Part shown: positions 17,320-26,138 of the stretch, one piece after another
How positions within the stretch are numbered: position 1 is the first letter of the stretch
Layout of the letters: each line of letters starts with the position of its first letter
NCBI RefSeq assembly: GCF_019734885.1
Contig: NZ_JAAXCM010000021.1
Span: 62,001 to 126,000, forward strand
Reading direction: 5' to 3'
Source of the DNA: Pseudocoprococcus catus
Lineage (GTDB): Bacteria > Bacillota > Clostridia > Lachnospirales > Lachnospiraceae
DNA: 64,000 nucleotides
Notes under the pieces: generated by a model
What the model was told of the DNA's origin: nothing
The model's database searches: none
The model's input: the letters and a program-made list of their open reading frames with translations, nothing else
Made by a program: the position numbers and the translations under genes

Positions 17320-17460
17320 ATGACTTTACAGCAGTTAAAATATGTCATTGCCATTGTGGAAAAAGGCAGTATCAATGAGGCTGCCAAGGTACTTTACCTG
17401 TCCCAGCCGAGTCTGACCAAGGCTATTCATGAATTTTTTGGGAATTATGCAAATTTGTAA
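17320..17460 (+). pseudogene. Truncated LysR-type regulator, helix-turn-helix only
   Basis: The 46-residue product MTLQQLKYVIAIVEKGSINEA... is the beginning of a LysR regulator, with the helix-turn-helix AAKVLYLSQPSLTKAI. It runs into FFGNYANL and a stop where LysR proteins continue for another 240 residues. GAGGAAG precedes the ATG. It is followed by a terminator, with no trace of the effector domain. It is most likely a deletion remnant. LysR genes are often divergent from a target, which here might have been lost. Confidence 0.75.
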
Positions 17461-17501
17461 AAACAGTTAAGATAATATCAGCACGTGATGAATTATTCAC
17501 T

Positions 17502-17563
17502 GCCCGGCCTGACACCCCCTCAATACAGTTAATGTTTATTAACTCTGTCAGACCGGGCTTTCT
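17502..17563 (+). terminator. Strong two-tier terminator after the LysR fragment
   Basis: GCCCGGCCTGACA pairs with TGTCAGACCGGGC (one mismatch), and inside it AGTTAAT pairs with ATTAACT. TTTCT follows. Confidence 0.7.
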
Positions 17564-17629
17564 GTTGCCGGAAAAATGTCAAAAAATGGAATAAGCGCAT
17601 GACTAAATTAGGGAAAGAGGATTATACAT

Positions 17630-18352
17630 ATGAATTTATTGGCTTTTAATAGAGGACTGAGAGATGGCATTGCCATTGCGATCGGCTATTTTTCGGTCTC
17701 CTTTTCTTTTGGGATCACGGCGGTGGCCTCGGGAATCAGTTGGTGGCAGGCCGTGCTGATCTCCCTGACAAATCTGACTTCATCAGGTCAGTTTGCGGGA
17801 ATTGGTATCATAGCAGCTTCAGGTTCTTATATTGAGATGGCCATTACGGAACTGGTGATCAATATGCGTTATGCGCTGATGGGAATTTCGCTTTCACAGA
17901 AACTGGATCCGACATTTAAGCGCTGGCAGCAGCTGATCCTGGGGCATTGCAATACCGATGAGATATTTGCGGTGGCCATGAGCAGAAACAAAACAGTTAC
18001 ACCGGCGTATATGACAGGACTGGCGGTTTTACCCTATATCGGATGGAGCGGCGGGACACTTGCCGGTGCCATTTGCGGCAATATTCTTCCGATGATGATC
18101 AGCAATGCGCTGGGCATTATGATTTATGGGATGTTCCTGGCGATTATTGTTCCGGCAATGAGAAAAGAACATCCGATCCTGGTTGTTGCCTGTGTTGCTA
18201 TTCTGATGAGCTGCATCATTCATTTTGTTCCTGCATTTTCATTTATTACGGATGGTTTTTCAATTATTATCTGTGCGGTGGCGGCCTCTGCTGTAGGTGC
18301 ATTGCTTTACCCGGTTTCAGAAGAAGAGGAGGAGGCAGAACATGCAGCATAA
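17630..18352 (+). CDS. azlC: AzlC family branched-chain amino acid exporter subunit
   Basis: The 240-residue membrane protein has AzlC features: the opening RGLRDGIAIAIGYFSVSFSFG, then SGQFAGIG and TDEIFAV. AzlC with AzlD exports branched-chain amino acids or analogues such as azaleucine. The acidic tail SEEEEEAEHAA overlaps the azlD start by 11 bp, so translation is coupled. The upstream gap carries the LysR-fragment terminator. Confidence 0.93.
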   Translation: MNLLAFNRGLRDGIAIAIGYFSVSFSFGITAVASGISWWQAVLISLTNLTSSGQFAGIGIIAASGSYIEMAITELVINMRYALMGISLSQKLDPTFKRWQQLILGHCNTDEIFAVAMSRNKTVTPAYMTGLAVLPYIGWSGGTLAGAICGNILPMMISNALGIMIYGMFLAIIVPAMRKEHPILVVACVAILMSCIIHFVPAFSFITDGFSIIICAVAASAVGALLYPVSEEEEEAEHAA

Positions 18353-18647
18353 TTACTGGATATATCTTTTGATCATGTTTGCGGTGACATATCTGGTGCG
18401 GGTATTGCCGCTGGTTGTATTCAGAAAGAAAATTACAAACCGTTTTGTGAGATCTTTTCTTGCCTATATTCCTTATGCCGTACTGGCAGCCATGACATTC
18501 CCGGCAGTATTTTTTGCAGTAGACTGCATTCCTGCGGCTGCGGCCGGCGTTATTGCAGCGGTTATTGTTGCATTTAAAGGGGGAAGTTTGTTTACCGTAG
18601 CAGCCTCTGCAAGCGTTGTGGTTTATGTCATGTTATTGATTTTGTAA
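18342..18647 (+). CDS. azlD: AzlD family transporter subunit
   Basis: This 101-residue, four-segment membrane protein matches AzlD: YLVRVLPLVVFRK near the N-terminus and FLAYIPYAVLAAMTFPAVF. It is the small partner of AzlC. The ATG at 18342 has GAGGAGGAGG just upstream within azlC; an in-frame ATG at 18297 lacks an RBS. The overlap with azlC supports a two-subunit complex. Confidence 0.92.
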   Translation: MQHNYWIYLLIMFAVTYLVRVLPLVVFRKKITNRFVRSFLAYIPYAVLAAMTFPAVFFAVDCIPAAAAGVIAAVIVAFKGGSLFTVAASASVVVYVMLLIL

Positions 18648-18782
18648 TGAAATTTTCAGGCGTTTTTTAGTTTTTTGTAAAATTCAGCTGTTTTTCCTGT
18701 AAGGATTATGGTATTATTTTGTATATTGAGTTTTGCAGGTACGCCTGGCGTATCTGAGTAATATGACAGGAGGAAGAGAGGA

Positions 18783-20552
18783 ATGAAAAAGCTCGTTGCG
18801 GTGACAACAACGATCCTGATTATTCTGATTGCTGTACTTGGCCTGATGGTGGTCAAAGGAAGTACTGGAACAGACAGCAGCAGTCCGAAGACAGCATTGT
18901 CGGATCTGAAGGAAAGCTTGTCAGGAAATTCTGATACTTCAGAGGAACAAACGTCGGAAGAGGTTGCCGATCAGGAATATGATGGTGAATTATTGAAGCT
19001 GAATAAGCAGATGGAGACAATCACTTATGAGGGCAGAGATTTTAGGGTTAAGTTTGCCAATCCGTTTTATGAAGAAGGCAGTGACAATTATGTCAGTGTG
19101 ATTTTCTATGATGAGAATCATGGCTATCTGCTGAAATCCCTTGGAGAAGGAACGGACAGCGCATTTTTTGAGGCTTATAAGACAGAGGACGGCTGTCAGA
19201 CATGGAACAAATGTGCAACAGACGTATGGTTTGATCTGAATGGAGAGAATCATCTGGAGATGATCAGTGAGAATGAAATCGTTTATGTATGCTCTGTTAT
19301 CAATGAGAATCTTGGTACGAATGAGACGACCATCAGTTACAGTGCTGACGGCGGTGATTCATGGCAGGCATTCAAGGGCAATTCCGGCGGTGACAGTGAA
19401 CAGATTCAGGCGCTGATTGGCAAGATGTCTCTGGAACAGAAAGTGGCCCAGCTGTTTGTTGTATCACCGGAATCGCTGACAGGTGTTGATACGGTTCAGT
19501 ATGCGGGAGATACAACGTATCAGGCATTACAGGATTATCAGGTAGGCGGCCTGGTCATCACAAAGGACAATATTGACTCATCCAGCCAGTTGAAGACCAT
19601 GACAGAGAAACTGCAGTCTTACAGTGAGGAGATTTCTGGGTTACCGTTATTCATTGCAGCAGCAGAAGAAGGCGGCAATGATTCTGTTCTGGGCAACAAT
19701 GACAGTCTGGATGAATACTATGAAGATTCTTATAGTGACGGTGATGAGAGTGACGATACGTCTGATTTCAGCAGTTATGTACATAGCGGGGCACCGTCCA
19801 TGTCAGAAGTCGGACGTAAGGACGACAGTACCAATGCTTATGAGGCAGGCAAAGCCATCGGAACGATGATGTCAGAATATGGCCTGAACCTTGATCTGGC
19901 ACCGGTGGCAGATGTCTTATCAGGCAATAGCTATGGTATGGGAACACGTACTTTTGGTACAGAAGCCCAGACCGTTTCAGATATGGCACTTGAAGTACTT
20001 CGAGGTATTGAAGAGCAGGATGTGCATGCAGCAATGAAGTATTTCCCGGGATATGGTGCAGCTTCATCCAATATGTCAGGATTCCCTCTAATCAATAGTT
20101 CACTGGATGAACTGAAGAAGAAAGAGTTCCTGCCGTACATCAATGCAATTGAGCAGGGATTGGATTTTGTTATAGTTGGACATGTTTCTGTTCCGAATGT
20201 CATCGGAGATGACACGCCGTCTTCTTTATCAGAGAAGATGATCAGTGAAGTACTTCGCAAAGCTCTTGGTTTCAAAGGTGTTGTCATGACGGATTATCTG
20301 AATGATGCCAATATTGTGAAGAATTACAGTGCTTCTGATGCTGCTGTGAAGGCTATTCAGGCAGGTGCAGATTTGCTGCTTGAGCCTGAGAACTTTGAAG
20401 AGGCTTATGATGGTGTTTTGAAGGCGGTTAAGAACGGTAAGATTTCCGAAGACCGTATCGATGAATCTCTTTACCGTATTTTCAGAGTGAAGGTTACAAT
20501 GATGGATGGAACATCAGACACAACTGAGTCAGAGGGCAGCAGCGATTATTAG
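18783..20552 (+). CDS. Membrane-anchored GH3-like protein with Asp-box repeats, probably inactive
   Basis: The 589-residue protein has an N-terminal membrane anchor (residues 5-24), an S/T/E-rich linker, and a region with two Asp-box-like motifs (KTEDGCQTW near 133, SADGGDSW near 187). A GH3 N-terminal domain resembling beta-N-acetylhexosaminidases (NagZ) follows from about residue 205. The nucleophile aspartate of the VxSD motif is kept (VMTD, D504). The usual KHFPGHGDT...DSH motif reads KYFPGYGAASSNMS, so the Asp-His acid/base pair is gone. The DxEGGRV substrate motif reads AAEEGGNDS and is followed by an acidic insertion. A binding or structural role at the cell surface is more likely than glycosidase activity. 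The RBS is AGGAGGAAGAG. Confidence 0.8.
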   Translation: MKKLVAVTTTILIILIAVLGLMVVKGSTGTDSSSPKTALSDLKESLSGNSDTSEEQTSEEVADQEYDGELLKLNKQMETITYEGRDFRVKFANPFYEEGSDNYVSVIFYDENHGYLLKSLGEGTDSAFFEAYKTEDGCQTWNKCATDVWFDLNGENHLEMISENEIVYVCSVINENLGTNETTISYSADGGDSWQAFKGNSGGDSEQIQALIGKMSLEQKVAQLFVVSPESLTGVDTVQYAGDTTYQALQDYQVGGLVITKDNIDSSSQLKTMTEKLQSYSEEISGLPLFIAAAEEGGNDSVLGNNDSLDEYYEDSYSDGDESDDTSDFSSYVHSGAPSMSEVGRKDDSTNAYEAGKAIGTMMSEYGLNLDLAPVADVLSGNSYGMGTRTFGTEAQTVSDMALEVLRGIEEQDVHAAMKYFPGYGAASSNMSGFPLINSSLDELKKKEFLPYINAIEQGLDFVIVGHVSVPNVIGDDTPSSLSEKMISEVLRKALGFKGVVMTDYLNDANIVKNYSASDAAVKAIQAGADLLLEPENFEEAYDGVLKAVKNGKISEDRIDESLYRIFRVKVTMMDGTSDTTESEGSSDY

Positions 20553-20625
20553 AAGGTATTGCTGTGTAAAGGAAGATGCAATTCTTAAATTACTCTAAAA
20601 ATGAGTCTGTATTGCTGTCAAATAC

Positions 20626-20654
20626 TTGACGATTTTAAGAATCTGCTGTATATT
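20626..20654 (+). promoter_or_regulatory. Promoter of the lipoprotein gene at 20712
   Basis: TTGACG (20626-20631), 17 bp, TATATT (20649-20654). The leader is about 50 nt. Confidence 0.65.
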
Positions 20655-20711
20655 CGATACACAGATAGACGCATACGCGTTTGAAGTGAAGATATATAGG
20701 AGGAGTATATC

Positions 20712-21554
20712 ATGGGAAGACATACCATAACCATGTTCTTTGCACTGTTGGTAATGCTCCTGGCATTGACAGGGTGTGAGAAGAAGTATACCGGCGGGGA
20801 GACAGAGAAGGCATCCGATACAGAGATACAGACAGAGATAGAATCTGAGAAGGAGACAAATCCGGAAACTGTACGTGAAAGCGTGGAATCGGATAAAGTT
20901 ACAGAGAGCAGTAATCAGAACAAGAAAGTATTTGAGAGCAGTCTTGGTTACAGTGTGATCTATGATGATACAGCGTTTGAGTATAACCGTACAGGAGATT
21001 ATGATGAAATTGGTTTGAAAGGACAGACATTTTCTTCGAAACCTGTTTTCTTTGCAGCCATGAAGATCAAGAATGAGGACATCGCGACAGTGATGGATCA
21101 GATCTTTAATCATTCGGCACAGGAGACGACAATCGGAACGAAAGCTTACAAAGCCATTTGTCAGCCTACAACAGAAGAACTTGACGGAGGAAAGAGTGTT
21201 AAGTATCATAACCAGTATCTGGTGGAGCTGGCTAATGGTGATGCATTGCTTTTTGAAGTACAGTGGTTTGAGGAAAGCAAGGAGCTTAAAGAGACAGCAG
21301 CAATAGAGGAAAGCGAAACCGTTAAGGAGACTGAGAGTATCCAGGAGACGAAAGCAGCAGAGACGGAGACCGAGTCAGAAAGCTCTGAAAGCAGCAGAGA
21401 AGAACTTACAGAGTGTGCCAGCAGGAAACTGTCAGAAATGTTGGATTCTATTGAGATTGAGGTGCCGGTTAAAGGCGAGGAGCCTGCGGAGGCATTGGAG
21501 ACGGTTCTGGAATCCGGATCAGAAGCTCAGCAGACAGAAGAAACAGCGAAATAA
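20712..21554 (+). CDS. Hypothetical lipoprotein, E/S/T-rich
   Basis: The 280-residue protein has a signal peptide ending in the lipobox LTGC (Cys at about 22), so it should be a lipid-anchored surface protein. Two long low-complexity stretches rich in E, T and S (residues 25-70 and about 195-230) flank a folded core of about 115 residues (SLGYSVIYDDTAFEYN onward). I do not recognise the core as a named family. RBS: AGGAGGAG. It has its own promoter and is followed by a strong terminator at 21737. Confidence 0.75.
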   Translation: MGRHTITMFFALLVMLLALTGCEKKYTGGETEKASDTEIQTEIESEKETNPETVRESVESDKVTESSNQNKKVFESSLGYSVIYDDTAFEYNRTGDYDEIGLKGQTFSSKPVFFAAMKIKNEDIATVMDQIFNHSAQETTIGTKAYKAICQPTTEELDGGKSVKYHNQYLVELANGDALLFEVQWFEESKELKETAAIEESETVKETESIQETKAAETETESESSESSREELTECASRKLSEMLDSIEIEVPVKGEEPAEALETVLESGSEAQQTEETAK

Positions 21555-21736
21555 CATAGGCTTATGCATTTGATGTATAGTCATAAGATATAAATGTATT
21601 GACACAGCATATGATTTCAAGTAATATATTTATATGAATTGGCGTATATGAAGTACGCATACGAATAATTATTCAGTTACCAGTATATTTATTTTAACAG
21701 ATATATGCACAGGCAGTGTATGATAGTGGAGTATGA

Positions 21737-21766
21737 AGCTCCTGTCCTTTTGGACAGGAGCTTTTT
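21737..21766 (+). terminator. Strong intrinsic terminator
   Basis: AGCTCCTGTCC (21737-21747) pairs perfectly with GGACAGGAGCT (21752-21762), followed by T5. It lies about 180 bp after the lipoprotein stop; the gap between is AT-rich with no gene. Confidence 0.85.
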
Positions 21767-21795
21767 ACGTTTGTAAATACAACATTATTTAATAT

Positions 21796-21876
21796 GTAAC
21801 TGTTCAGAGCCAAGCAAAATTTCAAAAAGCAGGTATAAAATGCGTAGCATTTTGGAGGTTAGCTCTGAACAGATAC
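21796..21876. repeat. 81-bp TIR insertion element, left of the ABC operon
   Basis: It runs from GTAACTGTTCAGAGCC to GCTCTGAACAGATAC, with an inner AAAATGC-GTA-GCATTTT hairpin. It is identical to the copy at 27801-27881 at 78 of 81 positions and lies in the same orientation. The flanking 8-mers TTTAATAT and TTTAATTT agree at 7 of 8, pointing to an 8-bp target duplication. Ends starting GTAA with 8-bp duplications are typical of IS66-type elements, so this may be a non-autonomous derivative (inference). Confidence 0.88.
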
Positions 21877-21914
21877 TTTAATTTTATGTAGAGGCGTAAT
21901 TGAAGGGGAAGTCG

Positions 21915-22727
21915 ATGAAGAAGGATGAATTATTAAAGAATATTGAAAAGTATTGGACAAATCGTGCAGAAGGCTATTCACAGGTGAATCTTGAAGAACT
22001 GGCAGGTGAAAAATGGCCGGTCTGGTTGTCGGTCATTGAAGAACATATGCCAAAAGTGGAAAGAAAAGGGATAAGAATTCTGGATATAGGAACAGGACCA
22101 GGTTTTTTTTCAATTATCTTATCAAGAGCCGGCTATCAGGTGACAGCTATTGATTATACAGAAGAAATGCTGAAAAAAGCAAAGAATAATGCCGGCATCC
22201 TGGCAGATAAAATCGAATGGTATCAGATGGATGCACAGGCGCTTCGGTTCGCTGATAATACATTTGATATGATTGTCAGTCGAAATGTAACATGGAATCT
22301 GGAACATCCGGATAGGGCATACTATGAATGGATGCGTGTTTTGAAGCCTGGCGGCGTTCTTTTGAATTTTGATGCCAATTGGTATCATCATTTATTTGAT
22401 GAAGAGAAAAGAGCTGCATATGAGGCGGATCGCAATAAGGTCAGCAGTCTTGGAATGCATGATGACTATACGTGTACGGACATTGAAGCAATGGAGGCAA
22501 TTGCACGTCAGGTGCCGCTTAGTCACATTCAGCGTCCGGAATGGGATCGTCAGATTCTTAAACAATTAAATGGTATACAGATACAGCTGGATGAAAAGGT
22601 GTGGCAGCGTGTCTGGTGCGAGGCTGAAAAAGTGAATAATGGTTCTACACCGATGTTTATGGTTGCGTGTACTAAAGCACCGGTACAGCAGACAGAGCGG
22701 CTGAGACTTCAGGCTGCGATGGTATAG
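21915..22727 (+). CDS. Class I SAM-dependent methyltransferase
   Basis: The roughly 270-residue enzyme has motif I ILDIGTGPGFFSIILS (about residue 54), the acidic motif TAIDYTEEM, a central DAQALRFADNTFDMIVSRNV and a post-motif LKPGGVLLNFD. It is soluble. The ATG at 21915 follows AAGGGGA; the TTG at 21900 is upstream of that RBS. It is the first gene of a run with five ABC transporter genes, 28 bp before the permease gene, so it may act on the transported compound or on a metal ligand. The substrate is not readable from the sequence. Confidence 0.88.
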   Translation: MKKDELLKNIEKYWTNRAEGYSQVNLEELAGEKWPVWLSVIEEHMPKVERKGIRILDIGTGPGFFSIILSRAGYQVTAIDYTEEMLKKAKNNAGILADKIEWYQMDAQALRFADNTFDMIVSRNVTWNLEHPDRAYYEWMRVLKPGGVLLNFDANWYHHLFDEEKRAAYEADRNKVSSLGMHDDYTCTDIEAMEAIARQVPLSHIQRPEWDRQILKQLNGIQIQLDEKVWQRVWCEAEKVNNGSTPMFMVACTKAPVQQTERLRLQAAMV

Positions 22728-22754
22728 ATAGAGGAGAAAGGTTTTGGCAAATTT

Positions 22755-23690
22755 ATGAAATTTTTGATAAAAAAGGCGGGAGGCTTTTGTCTGTTGATCA
22801 TAGGCATTACATTTTTATCGTTTCTCCTGTCTTATCTGTCTCCGGGAGATCCGGCACAGATACTATTGAATAATCAGGGGGTAAAAGCCAGTGAGGAAGC
22901 GCTGCAGTCCACCCGGCATGAGCTGGGACTTGACCGACCGATGATTGTTCAGTATGGTGATTGGCTGATGGACTTATGCAAGGGTGATATGGGCACTTCT
23001 TATAAGTCCAATCGGCCGGTATTAAGTGAAATGACAGCAAAGATTCCAGGAACACTTATTCTGACAGTGACAGCACTTGGGGTTACAATGCTGCTTTCTA
23101 TTCCTTTAGGTACTTGGTGTGCGTGGTATGCAGGCGGCAAAGCAGATCGCCTGATCCAGATGGTGACTTATCTATTTGCTTCGCTTCCGTCTTTTTTTCT
23201 GGCACTTTTACTGATGTATTTTTTGTCTTTAAAGATAAAATTATTTCCGGTGATCGGAAGTCTTAGTCTGAAAGGACTTGTTATGCCGGTTTTGACGTTG
23301 GCATTGACCTTGTCAGCCTGGTATATACGTCAGGTGCGAGCCATTATCAGAAAAGAAATGCAGGGATCCTATATAGATGGCCTCAGGGCAAGAGGTATGT
23401 CTGAACGGCAGATTTTATTTGGACACGTACTGCGTAATTGCAGAGGCCCATTAGTGACTTTGATCGGGATATCTTTTGGCAGTATGCTTGGTGGTACAAC
23501 AATTGTGGAGAGTATTTTTTCATGGCCGGGAGTCGGCAAATTGGCAGTAGATGCGATTACAGCCAGAGACTATCCGGTGATACAGAGTTATGTTGTCTGG
23601 ATGGCAGTTATTTATCTGAGTATCAATTATCTGATTGAATTTCTGTATCCTTTGCTGGATCCAAGGACAGGCAGGAGGAGACAGAAATGA
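22755..23690 (+). CDS. ABC transporter permease, NikB/OppB type
   Basis: The 311-residue protein has six membrane segments and the binding-protein-dependent permease loop (EMQGSYIDGLRARGMSERQI), which contacts the ATPase. The N-terminus FLIKKAGGFCLLIIGITFLSF and the SPGDPAQ motif are typical of the dipeptide/nickel (PepT) group. AGGAGAAAGG lies upstream, somewhat far from the ATG. It overlaps the next permease gene by 4 bp. Confidence 0.93.
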   Translation: MKFLIKKAGGFCLLIIGITFLSFLLSYLSPGDPAQILLNNQGVKASEEALQSTRHELGLDRPMIVQYGDWLMDLCKGDMGTSYKSNRPVLSEMTAKIPGTLILTVTALGVTMLLSIPLGTWCAWYAGGKADRLIQMVTYLFASLPSFFLALLLMYFLSLKIKLFPVIGSLSLKGLVMPVLTLALTLSAWYIRQVRAIIRKEMQGSYIDGLRARGMSERQILFGHVLRNCRGPLVTLIGISFGSMLGGTTIVESIFSWPGVGKLAVDAITARDYPVIQSYVVWMAVIYLSINYLIEFLYPLLDPRTGRRRQK

Positions 23691-24499
23691 AAAAGAAAAA
23701 AATGATTAAGTTCAGACTGATAATTCTGATGGTACTTTGTGCAGGCCTTTTGCTGGGCGCATGGATCGTGCGGGGGCATTTGATTCATGAACCATTTCGT
23801 ACCAATGTGCGTCAGGCTTTTTTGGCACCCTGCAGAGAGTATATCTTTGGGACAGATAATCTGGGAAGGTGTGTTGCCTGCAGAATTCTTTATGGCGCAG
23901 CGACATCCCTTTATGCGGCTGTTCTTGCCGTTCTTGCTGTATTTATTATCGGAACGGCAGTTGGTGTTACAGCAGCATATGCCGGTGGTATTGTGGATCG
24001 GATATTAATGAAGATTACATTGGTTTTTCAGGCTTTTCCGAATTTTATTCTGGCAGTTGCAGTAGCCGGAATGCTGGGAACAGGCTTAAAAAACAGTGTG
24101 CTGGCGCTGGGGGCTGTTTATTGGATCACTTATGCAAAACTGTCCCGAAGCCTGGTGTTGTCAATCAGAGATTCTGAGTATATAAGGGCAGCAAAAATAT
24201 GCGGTGCAGGACCGACGGCAATTATTTTTAAATATATACTGCCGAATATGGTTTCACCGCTTATTGTGACGGCTGCTCTGGATGTCAGCAGTTTTATACT
24301 GAGTATGGCCGGTTTATCGTTTCTTGGGCTGGGGCCGTCCAGACCAACAGCGGAGTGGGGAGCCACCATGAGCGAGGCGAAAACATTTATCCAACAGGCG
24401 CCATGGTGTATTGTATTTCCGGGGCTGGCGCTGTTGGTTACAGTTGTTATATTCAATTTATTGGGAGATGCACTTCGTGATGTGATTGATGAAGGGTAA
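23687..24499 (+). CDS. ABC transporter permease, NikC/OppC type
   Basis: The 270-residue partner permease has the extracytoplasmic segment FGTDNLGR, a hallmark of the NikC/DppC group, and the ATPase-contact loop REY-like RDSEYIRAAKICGAG. It starts inside the stop of the preceding permease gene. With that protein it forms the membrane channel. Confidence 0.93.
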   Translation: MKKKKMIKFRLIILMVLCAGLLLGAWIVRGHLIHEPFRTNVRQAFLAPCREYIFGTDNLGRCVACRILYGAATSLYAAVLAVLAVFIIGTAVGVTAAYAGGIVDRILMKITLVFQAFPNFILAVAVAGMLGTGLKNSVLALGAVYWITYAKLSRSLVLSIRDSEYIRAAKICGAGPTAIIFKYILPNMVSPLIVTAALDVSSFILSMAGLSFLGLGPSRPTAEWGATMSEAKTFIQQAPWCIVFPGLALLVTVVIFNLLGDALRDVIDEG

Positions 24500-24549
24500 T
24501 AAAAGGGTAACATTTTAAATTTATATAAAAAAGAACAAGGAGTAATCAA

Positions 24550-26133
24550 ATGAAAAAGAAATTATTAACGATTGCTGTGACAGCAGCAATGGTGTTTAGC
24601 CTTGTGGCCTGCGGCAGTAATGGTGGGAACAATGAAACAAAGGCGGTGGAGACAAGTGCGTCAGAAACAGCAGCTGAGAGTGCTGTTTCTGAAGGTGATG
24701 GTGAGAAAACACTGAAAGCCGGTGCAACAACAGGATTTTTCGGCGCAGAGAGTCTGGATCCTGCGAACAACTGGGATGGATGGATTATGTCCATTTATGG
24801 TATCAGTGAGAACTTGTTCAGATTAGATGATAATCTGGCACCTCAGCCATGGCTGGTTGACAGCTATGAGAATACGGATGATACAACATGGGTATTCACC
24901 TTGAAGGATGGCATCACATTTTCCAATGGCAATGCCGTTACTGCAGAAGTTGTAAAGAAGTGTTTTGAAAGAACCTATAGCAATAATACCCGGGCGGCCA
25001 GTACACTGAAAATTGATTCCATGGAGGCTGACGGCCAGATATTGACGATTCATACACCAGAAGCGAATCCTACAATTTTGAATGATCTTTGTGATCCGAT
25101 GTTTGGTGTTTATGACGCGGAAAGTGAGATTGATCCTGAACTTGGGGCATCATGTACAGGACCTTACGTGGCGACTGCTTTCACAGCTATGACAGAAGTA
25201 AAGATGGACAAAAACAGCAATTACTGGGGCGGAGAACCGGCAATTGATCATATTGAACTGAAAATTATGGATGATGTAGATGCGTTAAATATGGCACTTC
25301 AGAATGGAGAAATTGATATGATTGCACAGCTGCCGGCAGCAAGTGCTTCACTTTTCACTGATACAGATACCTATACAATTGGTGCGGCAACATCAACAAG
25401 ATCCCAGTTTCTTCAGTTCAATCTTGAATCAGAAGCATTGAAGGATGTGAATATTCGTAAAGCCATCAGTATGTGTATTGATCGTGAGGGCTATGCAGAT
25501 GTTGTATTTGCAGGATATGCAAAACCATCCTATGGCATTTATCCGGATACATTGAGCTATGGCGGTACGGATGGCATTAATCTTTCTGTTGATAAGTACG
25601 ATACAGAAGCAGCCAAAGCACTGGTAGAAGCTGCAGGTTACACACCGGAAAAACCTCTGGAATTAAAACTGGTTACATACAGCTACAACACAGGTTTACT
25701 GCAAATGACAGATATGCTGCAGCCGGAGCTGGAAGCAATTGGAATTAAGTTAAGTATTGAGACTTATGATGTACTGGATGATGTACTTCAGGCTGGAAAC
25801 TTTGATATTGCAGCTTTGAGTTATGCCCTTGCGCCAACAGGTAATGCCCAGTATCTGATCAATATGTTGTTTGTATCAGATGGCACTGATAATTATGGCC
25901 ATTACAGTAATTCAGATGTAGATGCGGATGCACAGAAACTGGAAACTACCTTTGATACATCTGAAAGAGATGCAATCGTCAAAGATCTGACTCAGAAGGT
26001 TGTAGATGATTGTCCGGATGCTTTTATTGCCAGCCAGCAGCTGCTTATTGTTTATAACAATAAAGTAACGGGTGTGGATGTGAATCCATCTGAGTATTAT
26101 CTGATTACGAATACATTGGATATTGCGGAGTAA
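24550..26133 (+). CDS. ABC transporter substrate-binding lipoprotein (family 5, peptide/nickel)
   Basis: The 527-residue protein has a lipoprotein signal (FSLVACGS, Cys at about 21) and an A/S/E linker. The family 5 solute-binding fold follows, with segments such as LAPQPWLVDSYENTDDTTWVF and FTLKDGITFSNGNAVTAEVV. The family binds peptides, nickel or metal chelates. RBS: AAGGAG. It follows the permease genes, an order often seen in nik-type operons of Clostridia. Confidence 0.93.
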   Translation: MKKKLLTIAVTAAMVFSLVACGSNGGNNETKAVETSASETAAESAVSEGDGEKTLKAGATTGFFGAESLDPANNWDGWIMSIYGISENLFRLDDNLAPQPWLVDSYENTDDTTWVFTLKDGITFSNGNAVTAEVVKKCFERTYSNNTRAASTLKIDSMEADGQILTIHTPEANPTILNDLCDPMFGVYDAESEIDPELGASCTGPYVATAFTAMTEVKMDKNSNYWGGEPAIDHIELKIMDDVDALNMALQNGEIDMIAQLPAASASLFTDTDTYTIGAATSTRSQFLQFNLESEALKDVNIRKAISMCIDREGYADVVFAGYAKPSYGIYPDTLSYGGTDGINLSVDKYDTEAAKALVEAAGYTPEKPLELKLVTYSYNTGLLQMTDMLQPELEAIGIKLSIETYDVLDDVLQAGNFDIAALSYALAPTGNAQYLINMLFVSDGTDNYGHYSNSDVDADAQKLETTFDTSERDAIVKDLTQKVVDDCPDAFIASQQLLIVYNNKVTGVDVNPSEYYLITNTLDIAE

Positions 26134-26138
26134 AACAT

